Part shown: in pieces, positions 1 to 5,328 of the stretch | How the letters are laid out: each line of letters starts with the position of its first letter | Numbering within the stretch: position 1 is the first letter of the stretch | NCBI GenBank assembly: GCA_046484975.1 | Contig: JAWOHX010000027.1 | Location: 1 to 10,085, forward strand | Direction: 5' to 3' | DNA length: 10,085 bases | From: JAWOHX01 sp046484975 | GTDB lineage: Bacteria; Bacillota; Clostridia; DUPQ01 | The notes under the pieces: generated by a model | Database searches by the model: none | What the model saw: the letters and a program-made list of their open reading frames with translations, nothing else | Told to the model about the DNA's origin: nothing | Made by a program: the position numbers and the translations under genes

Positions 1-489
1 CCGGCTGGACGAGACGCTGGAGGCCTGGGAGACGGACTGCAGGCTCGCGGGTCTGGACACGCCGCTGCCGCTGACGATCGTACGCGAGAGCTGGCTGGCG
101 GCGGCAGAACCACCAAACACTATGTCGACCACGTTGTCCATAATATGAGTAGGAGGGTATTTTATATGACCAACTGTATATCGTCCACTCTCTTGGTCAA
201 TAACAATCTGAATGCCCCCAACATCTTTAAAGCCAAGTCCAAGCAGTCCTGTGGAATTGTCTCCAAATGACCAGAGCCTATTCTGTTCATCTATGATGAA
301 GCCAACGGTTTGTCTTCTGGTAACATAGGGAAGTGGCTGCCCTCCCCGCAGTTCTGCAGCATGAAACTCCGTGAAATCTGTTATTTGCGGAAGAGGGGTT
401 TCAGAAGGGACTCGATTACTCCCAGACATACACCCGGAAAACAGCAGCAGGCACATTGCCATCAGAAGGATTGCTTTTGCTTTCTTCAT
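1..489 (-). CDS. RCC1-repeat lipoprotein, 5' part only, interrupted
   Basis: This is the N-terminal part of a surface lipoprotein with regulator-of-chromosome-condensation (RCC1) beta-propeller repeats. The leader MKKAKAILLMAMCLLLFSGC ends in a lipobox with Cys20. Residues 61-86 (TVGFIIDEQNRLWSFGDNST, then GLLGLG) form a recognisable RCC1 blade, and residues 116-128 (IMDNVVDIVFGGS) match the start of the next. The ATG at 489 is chosen because AGAGGTG lies 9 nt upstream and the leader starts cleanly there; an in-frame ATG at 510 has no such site. Known RCC1 propellers have several blades, so most of the protein is missing. The frame stays open to position 1, but below about position 106 the protein becomes Ser/Arg-rich and GC jumps to about 73%, so residues after about 128 are probably not native. 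GC over 121-480 is about 45%, lower than in the neighbouring genes. The ligand or role is unknown; propellers of this type often mediate binding. Confidence 0.72.
   Translation of the reverse strand, partial: MKKAKAILLMAMCLLLFSGCMSGSNRVPSETPLPQITDFTEFHAAELRGGQPLPYVTRRQTVGFIIDEQNRLWSFGDNSTGLLGLGFKDVGGIQIVIDQESGRYTVGHIKYPPTHIMDNVVDIVFGGSAAASQLSRTIVSGSGVSRPASLQSVSQASSVSSSR
2..106 (+). other. GC-rich coding fragment of an unrelated gene
   Basis: These bases are about 73% GC by hand count, against about 41% at 121-240. Plus-strand frame 2 gives a natural-looking peptide with acidic, Trp and Leu residues (RLDETLEAWETDCRLAGLDT, then PLPLTIVRESWLAAA). The antisense frame that continues the RCC1 gene is low-complexity Ser/Arg/Val. 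Nearly all third codon positions are G or C. The open frame runs into the RCC1 region and stops at 146-148. I do not recognise the family. The simplest reading is a fragment of a gene from a high-GC genome joined here by assembly or by a rearrangement. Confidence 0.45.
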
Positions 490-533
490 TTCTTCATGCA
501 CCTCTTTCATCAGTAATGCAGACCAACAACCAT

Positions 534-562
534 ATTCTATCATATGTCATGACAATTGTCAT
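534..562 (-). promoter_or_regulatory. Promoter of the RCC1 lipoprotein gene
   Basis: On the minus strand there is a -35 box ATGACA (557-562, 5 of 6 to consensus), a 17-bp spacer, and an extended -10 TGATAGAAT (534-542). Transcription would start near 527, about 38 nt before the ATG at 489. This is the best -35/-10 pair in the window. It lies in the short gap after the solute-binding gene, so the RCC1 gene can be expressed on its own. Confidence 0.55.
549..562. promoter_or_regulatory. 14-bp perfect palindrome, likely operator
   Basis: ATGACAATTGTCAT reads the same on both strands. It covers the whole -35 box of the RCC1 lipoprotein promoter, where a dimeric repressor would block RNA polymerase. 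A second small palindrome, GTCATGAC (546-553), overlaps its left edge. The regulator family cannot be told from the site alone. Confidence 0.4.
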
Positions 563-583
563 AAACAGACATTCATTGGATGT

Positions 584-2083
584 TCAGTAATGGAACCGGG
601 TCGTCATCCCGATGTCCCGGTTGACACGGTCCAGATGTTCGTTGTATCCCTTCCCGCGCATGAGAACCCTGTATTCCTGGATGAGTTCATTGGGATCGAT
701 GCTCTCATGGCCCAGTATGAAATTGGCCAGGAACCTGATTCCTGAGCGGCTGTCAAAATAGTGGTTCCGGTTCTGGAAAGGGAAATTGAGCAGCGGTTTG
801 ATGAAGCCCACTGCATCCTTGTCCGCAATCTCCATTTGGTAGCGGGAGGTCTGGTCATAGGTGATGACGGTCCCATGGGGTGTGGTCAGCATCTTCCGGG
901 TTTCCAGGCCGAGGTCGATGAAGGGGGAAAACATGGAATAGGAAAAAAACTCTTCTTCCAAGTCGGAAACAATGATGATCCTGTCCCCGGCATCCGTGAA
1001 TCTTTCGTTCTCCAGGCCAACCAAGCCGTAGAGATATGCTTCATCTGGATCATAAAAGATATTCACGAACCTGTTGACGGCATCCCTGTCAACATCAGGA
1101 CTGGCGGGCAGCATCCAGAAGCTGTCCATCTGTCCTGGCAGGACCGGGATGTATTTCTCCGTCCTCATCCCACTGACCCCGGGCAGGTTGTAGAAGCTGT
1201 CATTCTCAGCCGCATACTGGTGCCAGGCGGAAAAACCCGTTCCTGCCTTCATGTCCTCGAAGATATGGACATGATAATCCCAGTTGTCCTCAGCCCTGTG
1301 ACCCATCCCGCTCTGCAGCATCATCCGGATAAACATGAGGGTATCCGGCATGTTGGGGCTGATAAGACCGTCCTCGTACGTCCCTGTCCCGATATCGTAG
1401 AGGATGGTGGACAGGGCCTCCTGGACCATGCATCCGTTGGCATAATAAAAGTCGTTGAACCCTACTGCGAAAACATCCGGTACCGCATAATAGACGAAGG
1501 CAGGGATGTTTTTTTCCATCGTCACATGGAAAAACAGCTCATACAGCTCCTCCAGGGTGTTGGGCATCCCCAAACCGGTGGCATCCATCACCTCCTTGCT
1601 GATCAGCCTTGCCCTCAGGGAGTTGCCATATCGAGCGGGAATGCCCCATATGTTCCCATCCCCGTCCATATAGGATTCCATGACATGGGCAGGCAGCCGG
1701 TTCCATGCCGGGTTGTCTTTCAGGATTTCGTTGAAGGGCATGATCTGGCCGGAATCTCTCAGCAGGAAGATATAGCTTGCGTCCGAGGCATGCATCCGGA
1801 TGAGGTCATTGGTGTATCTGCCGGAGGACACGCTCAGTGTCGCCAGGGTGCTGTATAAGTTTTCGTCGGAAAAGGAGATGCGAATATTGTATTTCTCTTG
1901 GATATAGGTTGTCCATGCGTCGCTCATGAAATGCTCGTTCAGGCTGCTCCCCCACAGGCGCACTGTGAGTTCCACTTGTTTTTGTTCCGCCCAGCCCGGG
2001 GGCACATCCCGGTTCTTTTCCCCGGACGAGGAGCAGGACATGAGCAGGACCACCGTCATCAAAAGTGCAATGATCTTCTTCAT
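584..2083 (-). CDS. Extracellular solute-binding lipoprotein (family 1, LipO-like)
   Basis: This 499-residue surface lipoprotein resembles the binding component of carbohydrate ABC importers. The leader MKKIIALLMTVVLLMSC has a lipobox (LLMSC) and Cys17. After a Ser-rich spacer comes the usual opening strand (VELTVRLWGSS), then a helix reading like the family's 'display of substrate in a pocket' segment (SYIFLLRDSGQIMPFNEILK), and DGNIWGIPARYGNS followed by a helix with MPNTLEELYELF. These match LipO/CUT1-type binding proteins. The ATG at 2083 is preferred over an in-frame GTG at 2092, because AAAGGGGG sits 8 nt before the ATG and abuts the GTG. No permease or ATPase gene is visible on either side, so it is an orphan, uses permeases encoded elsewhere, or acts as a sensor partner. 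Its ribosome binding site lies in an inverted repeat (2089-2135). Ligand unknown; a sugar or oligosaccharide is an inference from context. Confidence 0.82.
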   Translation of the reverse strand: MKKIIALLMTVVLLMSCSSSGEKNRDVPPGWAEQKQVELTVRLWGSSLNEHFMSDAWTTYIQEKYNIRISFSDENLYSTLATLSVSSGRYTNDLIRMHASDASYIFLLRDSGQIMPFNEILKDNPAWNRLPAHVMESYMDGDGNIWGIPARYGNSLRARLISKEVMDATGLGMPNTLEELYELFFHVTMEKNIPAFVYYAVPDVFAVGFNDFYYANGCMVQEALSTILYDIGTGTYEDGLISPNMPDTLMFIRMMLQSGMGHRAEDNWDYHVHIFEDMKAGTGFSAWHQYAAENDSFYNLPGVSGMRTEKYIPVLPGQMDSFWMLPASPDVDRDAVNRFVNIFYDPDEAYLYGLVGLENERFTDAGDRIIIVSDLEEEFFSYSMFSPFIDLGLETRKMLTTPHGTVITYDQTSRYQMEIADKDAVGFIKPLLNFPFQNRNHYFDSRSGIRFLANFILGHESIDPNELIQEYRVLMRGKGYNEHLDRVNRDIGMTTRFHY

Positions 2084-2088
2084 GAGAA

Positions 2089-2135
2089 ACACCCCCTTTC
2101 AACGATATAGAAATTTTATCATATAAAGGGGGTGT
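2089..2135 (-). promoter_or_regulatory. 11-bp inverted repeat that can mask the downstream ribosome binding site
   Basis: On the minus strand ACACCCCCTTT (2125-2135) is followed after 25 nt by its exact complement AAAGGGGGTGT (2089-2099). The second arm contains the Shine-Dalgarno sequence of the solute-binding gene that starts at 2083. In an mRNA containing both arms the stem would hide the SD. The loop contains an extended -10 (2113-2121), so a transcript begun there would lack the first arm. No U tract follows the stem, which argues against a terminator. It could instead be a DNA operator pair flanking the -10. Confidence 0.55.
2113..2121 (-). promoter_or_regulatory. Extended -10 promoter of the solute-binding gene
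   Basis: TGATAAAAT on the minus strand is a TGn extended -10 with TAAAAT. The predicted start is near 2106, 23 nt before the ATG at 2083. No good -35 is present at 16-18 bp, which extended -10 promoters tolerate. The element lies wholly inside the loop of the inverted repeat at 2089-2135. Confidence 0.4.
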
Positions 2136-2142
2136 ATTTGAA

Positions 2143-2154
2143 TTTGTTCACAAA
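2143..2154. promoter_or_regulatory. Small dyad upstream of the solute-binding promoter
   Basis: TTTGTTCACAAA is a 5-bp inverted repeat around a 2-bp centre, in the AT-rich gap between araD and the solute-binding gene and about 20 bp upstream of the presumed -10. It could be a regulator site, but it is short and may be chance. Confidence 0.2.
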
Positions 2155-2165
2155 ATATTTACATT

Positions 2166-2861
2166 TTACTTCTGACCGTAGGATTTGGTGGCCCCGTGCT
2201 TCCTCAGGTAATGCCTGTCGATGAGGACCGGATTGATGCTTTCGGCATTCTTGTTCAGCAGCAATGTCCTATAGGCAATCTCCGAGACATTCTCCAGAAC
2301 CCTGGCATTCTCCACTGCGTCCTGGGCATCCTTCCCCCAGGTAAATGGCCCATGGGAAGCCACCAGCACCCCGGGGACCTCGTTCTCATTGATGTTCTTG
2401 AATGTCTCGATGATGACTTTTCCGGTCTCGCCCTCATATTCCCCGTTGATCTCGTCATACGTCATTTCCCGGGTACAGGGGATGTCTCCCCGGAAATGAT
2501 CGGAATGAGTGGTTCCCAAATTGGGAATGTTCCTCTTGGCCTGGGCGAAGCTGGTGGCCCAGGAGGAGTGGGTATGGCAGATCCCTCCCAGGTCCTTGAA
2601 ATGCTTGTAGAGCATCAGATGGGTCTTTGTGTCGCTGCTGGGTTTCAGCTTGCCTTCCAGCACATTCCCATCCATGTCCAGCACCACCAGGGATTCGATG
2701 GTCAGATCGGCATAGGGTACCCCGCTGGGTTTGATGATCACAATCCCCTCTTCCCGCTTGATTCCGCTGACATTCCCCCAGGTATAGTTGACCAACCCGA
2801 ACCGTTCCAGGTTCTTGTTGGCTTCCAGAACTTCTCTTTTCAGTGTGTACAACATTGCCAT
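2166..2861 (-). CDS. araD: L-ribulose-5-phosphate 4-epimerase
   Basis: This cytoplasmic class II aldolase-fold enzyme converts L-ribulose-5-phosphate to D-xylulose-5-phosphate, the last step of L-arabinose/L-ribulose entry into the pentose phosphate pathway. Its 231 residues match the Escherichia coli AraD length. Phosphate- and substrate-binding motifs are intact: TWGNVSG (27-33), KPSG (44-47) and SSDT (75-78). The zinc ligands are His96 and His98 in HTHS and His170 in SHGPF. The catalytic Asp121 (THSD) and the C-terminal Tyr228 (SYGQK) are present, as is the signature IPCTREMT (127-134). The ATG at 2861 is supported by AGGTG 7 nt upstream; another ATG two codons later would also fit the family start. 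The gap to the araB stop is 6 nt and the ribosome binding site overlaps that TGA, so translation is probably coupled. UlaF/SgbE-type paralogues do the same chemistry, but the araB neighbour favours AraD. Confidence 0.95.
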   Translation of the reverse strand: MAMLYTLKREVLEANKNLERFGLVNYTWGNVSGIKREEGIVIIKPSGVPYADLTIESLVVLDMDGNVLEGKLKPSSDTKTHLMLYKHFKDLGGICHTHSSWATSFAQAKRNIPNLGTTHSDHFRGDIPCTREMTYDEINGEYEGETGKVIIETFKNINENEVPGVLVASHGPFTWGKDAQDAVENARVLENVSEIAYRTLLLNKNAESINPVLIDRHYLRKHGATKSYGQK

Positions 2862-2867
2862 GTCCGG

Positions 2868-4535
2868 TCACCTGCCTGCATTTTTTTTGATTTCCTTGAG
2901 CCTTTTCATCACATCGTTGCCTTTTCTTCCGAAATGGTCATGCAATATCCGGTATTCACCATACAGCATCTCATAAATCCGGACATTCTCCGGATTCGGT
3001 GTGTAGACCTTGTCCTGGATGCCGCCCATTTCCCTGGCGGCCTCGAAAATGTCATTGTATCCGCCTTTTCTTTTCCCAGCCGCCACAGCACCGAACATGG
3101 CGCTTCCCAGGGCCGGTGACTGAGGAGATTTGGCAAGCTTGATGGTCATGCCTGTTACATCGGAATAGATCTGCATCATGAGGTCATCCTTCATGGCGAT
3201 TCCCCCTGCAGCGAAGAGTTCGTGTACCTCCACCCCGTTATCCCGGAAGGATTCAATGATCATCCTGGTCCCGTAGGCAGTGGCTTCAATCAGAGCCCGG
3301 TAGATGTCCTCGGGCCTGGTGAGCAAGGTGCATCCCAGGATCAGCCCCGTCAGGTCCGCATCCACAAGGACGGAACGGTTCCCGTTCCACCAGTCCAGGG
3401 CGACGAGGCCGCTTTCCCCGGGTTTCTGCCGCTTGGCTTTTTCCCGCAGGAATTCATGGATGTTCATGGCCATGGCATTGGCCTGGGCTTTGTATTCCGT
3501 GGTCACGCAGTTATTGACAAACCAGTCAAAATGGTCCCCCACACATGACTGGCCGGCTTCGAAACCGAAAAATCCCGGCATGATACCGTCTTCCACCACC
3601 CCGCACATGCCAGGCACGATCTTTTCTTCATTCCCGAGGACCATGTGACAGGTGGAGGTCCCCATGATCATCAGCAACTGGCCTGGTTCGGTGATGCCCA
3701 CCGCAGGTACGGCCGCATGGGCGTCCACATTGGCCACCGCCACTGCGGTTCCTTTTTTCAAGCCGGTGAGCTTAGCCGCATATGAGTTGATTTCCCCCGC
3801 TTTGGTCCCCAAAGGATGGATATCGGTGGACAGCTTCTTTTCCACCAGGTTCTCCAGTCTGGGATCCAGGGCCTTGAAAAAATCATCAGGGGGATAGCCG
3901 TCTTTTTTATTCCACAATGCCTTGTATCCTGCCGCGCAGCTGTTTCTTTTCTCTTTGCCGGTGAGCTGAAGAACCACCCAGTCCCCGGCTTCCATGAACC
4001 GGTCTGCCTGCTCATATGTCCCGGGGTCCTCATCCAGGATCTGCATGATCTTTGGAATCATCCATTCGGAAGATATACGTCCGCCATATCTTGCAAGGAA
4101 GGTATCCCCCCGCTCCGTTGCAATCTCATTGAGCCGGTTGGCCTGACCCTGGGCGGCATGGTGCTTCCACAGCTTCACATAGGCATGGGGATTGCCGGCG
4201 AATCCTTCTTTCTCACAGAGGGCTTCCCCGGACTTGTCCACGGGAAGCATGGTACAGGCCGTGAAATCGATGCCAACACCGATGACATCCTCCTTGGTGA
4301 CACCGGAACATGCAAGGACACCGGGAATGGTCTCCCCAAGGACTTCCAAATAATCCATGGGATGCTGGAGCGCCCAGTCATGTCCCAGCCGGGTCTTCCC
4401 GTCCGGCAGGAACTCATCCATCACACCGTGGGAATAGTCTTTCACGGCTTCAGCCACAATCTCCGAGGTTCCCACCTTGATCAGCACGGCCCTGGCCGAC
4501 AGGGTTCCGAAATCCACCCCTATGCAGTATTTCAT
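2868..4535 (-). CDS. araB: Ribulokinase (FGGY family)
   Basis: This cytoplasmic FGGY kinase phosphorylates L-ribulose with ATP to L-ribulose-5-phosphate, the substrate of the next gene's product. Its 555 residues are typical of AraB. The first phosphate-binding motif DFGT is at 8-11, followed by VGIDFTACTMLPVD (87-100) and KLWKHH (121-126), a family-specific substrate-side motif. The catalytic Asp271 lies in VDAHAAVPAVG. MGTSTCHM (291-298) forms part of the second ATPase subdomain. GFEAGQSCVGDHFDWFV (324-340) and LDWWNGNR (380-387) are typical of ribulokinases rather than xylulokinases. The C-terminal FGGY adenosine site is FAAGGIAMKDDLMMQIYSD (441-459). The ATG at 4535 has AGAGAGG 8 nt upstream. 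It is first in a transcript with araD, driven by the extended -10 at 4575-4583. No araA isomerase is visible in the window, so L-ribulose must come from an enzyme encoded elsewhere or from outside. Confidence 0.96.
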   Translation of the reverse strand: MKYCIGVDFGTLSARAVLIKVGTSEIVAEAVKDYSHGVMDEFLPDGKTRLGHDWALQHPMDYLEVLGETIPGVLACSGVTKEDVIGVGIDFTACTMLPVDKSGEALCEKEGFAGNPHAYVKLWKHHAAQGQANRLNEIATERGDTFLARYGGRISSEWMIPKIMQILDEDPGTYEQADRFMEAGDWVVLQLTGKEKRNSCAAGYKALWNKKDGYPPDDFFKALDPRLENLVEKKLSTDIHPLGTKAGEINSYAAKLTGLKKGTAVAVANVDAHAAVPAVGITEPGQLLMIMGTSTCHMVLGNEEKIVPGMCGVVEDGIMPGFFGFEAGQSCVGDHFDWFVNNCVTTEYKAQANAMAMNIHEFLREKAKRQKPGESGLVALDWWNGNRSVLVDADLTGLILGCTLLTRPEDIYRALIEATAYGTRMIIESFRDNGVEVHELFAAGGIAMKDDLMMQIYSDVTGMTIKLAKSPQSPALGSAMFGAVAAGKRKGGYNDIFEAAREMGGIQDKVYTPNPENVRIYEMLYGEYRILHDHFGRKGNDVMKRLKEIKKNAGR

Positions 4536-4574
4536 AAAACAAACCTCTCTTTGAAAAGTCTTTTTGCCAATGCA

Positions 4575-4583
4575 ATTATATCA
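4575..4583 (-). promoter_or_regulatory. Extended -10 promoter of araBD
   Basis: TGATATAAT on the minus strand is a perfect TATAAT with the TGn extension. The predicted start is near 4568, giving a leader of about 33 nt before araB. The -35 region (around 4600) overlaps the stop of the upstream lipoprotein gene and shows no good consensus. I saw no AraR- or CcpA-type operator at this promoter. Confidence 0.6.
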
Positions 4584-4596
4584 CATTCATCTTCAG

Positions 4597-5310
4597 TTAT
4601 GGAACGATGCCCCGCCATATGGGTCCTTCCACGTCAATGATGTCCATCATGTCTTCATACGGAACCTCGAAAACAAGATGGTCTCCCAGCACATGCGGGA
4701 CCTCGTAAAACACCAGGAGATGGTCGATGAACAGGACAAAACCCGCTGTCCCGGGTGCAAGGTAATCGAAAAGCAGGAGGTCAAAATCGCTTTCATACTT
4801 GCTGTACTGCTCCGACTGCATGACAAACTCCCGGATGCGGGCTTCATGGTCTTCACCGTCCGCAAACAGGTCGGAAAGGACCAGCCTGTCCCCTTTGGCC
4901 AGGCCGATGGTGAGGCCCTTCAGGATGAAGCCCGGATGGGCCGCATGCTGGTGGTGCTGGTATCCCCGGAAAAGGACGCTGACCATCCGGCTGTTCAGGA
5001 AAGGGACGTCATAGAACAATTCGTAGGAAACATACCCGTCCTCCGGATAGGTCATGACATCCTCCATCGCCATGTCCCGGATGCTCCCGTTGATCATGTC
5101 AGAAAGTTCCCCGTCAGCCATCCCGGTGATCTCCGGATACTGCACCATGATCCTGCCGCCTTCCGGGGCATGGACCACCTTGACGGTCTCCACGGCATCC
5201 GGCTGGAACCAGGGATCCGGCAACGGGGTCCCAACGGGTTCCCTTTTTGCGCAGGAAGAAAGCAGCAGCAGCAAGCTCATCCATATGATGGTTTTCCTTA
5301 TCTTGTCCAT
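4597..5310 (-). CDS. Lipoprotein with DUF4163/DUF3298-like (PdaC/RsiV-type) domain
   Basis: This 237-residue lipoprotein has the leader MDKIRKTIIWMSLLLLLSSC with lipobox Cys20. Its body resembles the paired DUF4163/DUF3298 fold of RsiV and the N-terminal part of PdaC: a strand with YPEITG near residue 60, then SVLFRGYQHH...AAHPGF (about 111-128), which corresponds to the family's 'YxGGAHP' segment. GLAKGDRLVLSDLF (about 136-149) matches the 'tGkxltLxDLF' motif, and VFEVPYEDM (about 213-221) the C-terminal 'IPyseL' strand. These likenesses are from memory of the family pattern, without a search. In RsiV this fold senses lysozyme at the surface, but here there is no transmembrane anti-sigma segment or sigma factor gene, so a sensing role is only a possibility. 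The ATG at 5310 (AGAGG 5 nt upstream) is preferred to a GTG two codons earlier. It follows the mannosidase gene by 18 nt and is probably co-transcribed with it. Confidence 0.62.
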   Translation of the reverse strand: MDKIRKTIIWMSLLLLLSSCAKREPVGTPLPDPWFQPDAVETVKVVHAPEGGRIMVQYPEITGMADGELSDMINGSIRDMAMEDVMTYPEDGYVSYELFYDVPFLNSRMVSVLFRGYQHHQHAAHPGFILKGLTIGLAKGDRLVLSDLFADGEDHEARIREFVMQSEQYSKYESDFDLLLFDYLAPGTAGFVLFIDHLLVFYEVPHVLGDHLVFEVPYEDMMDIIDVEGPIWRGIVP

Positions 5311-5328
5311 GTGCACCTCTTCATAGCC

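Noticed and set aside
761..1858. A 365-codon plus-strand open frame
   Set aside because: It is antisense to the solute-binding lipoprotein, whose leader, lipobox and family motifs are clear. No ribosome binding site was seen for the plus-strand frame.
2089..2135. Rho-independent terminator for araBD
   Set aside because: The stem is GC-rich in the middle, but the loop is 25 nt and no U tract follows the second arm; the arm is the ribosome binding site of the next gene.
2868..4535. Xylulokinase or glycerol kinase
   Set aside because: The KLWKHH, GFEAGQSCVGDHFDWFV and LDWWNGNR segments and the following araD are characteristic of ribulokinase.
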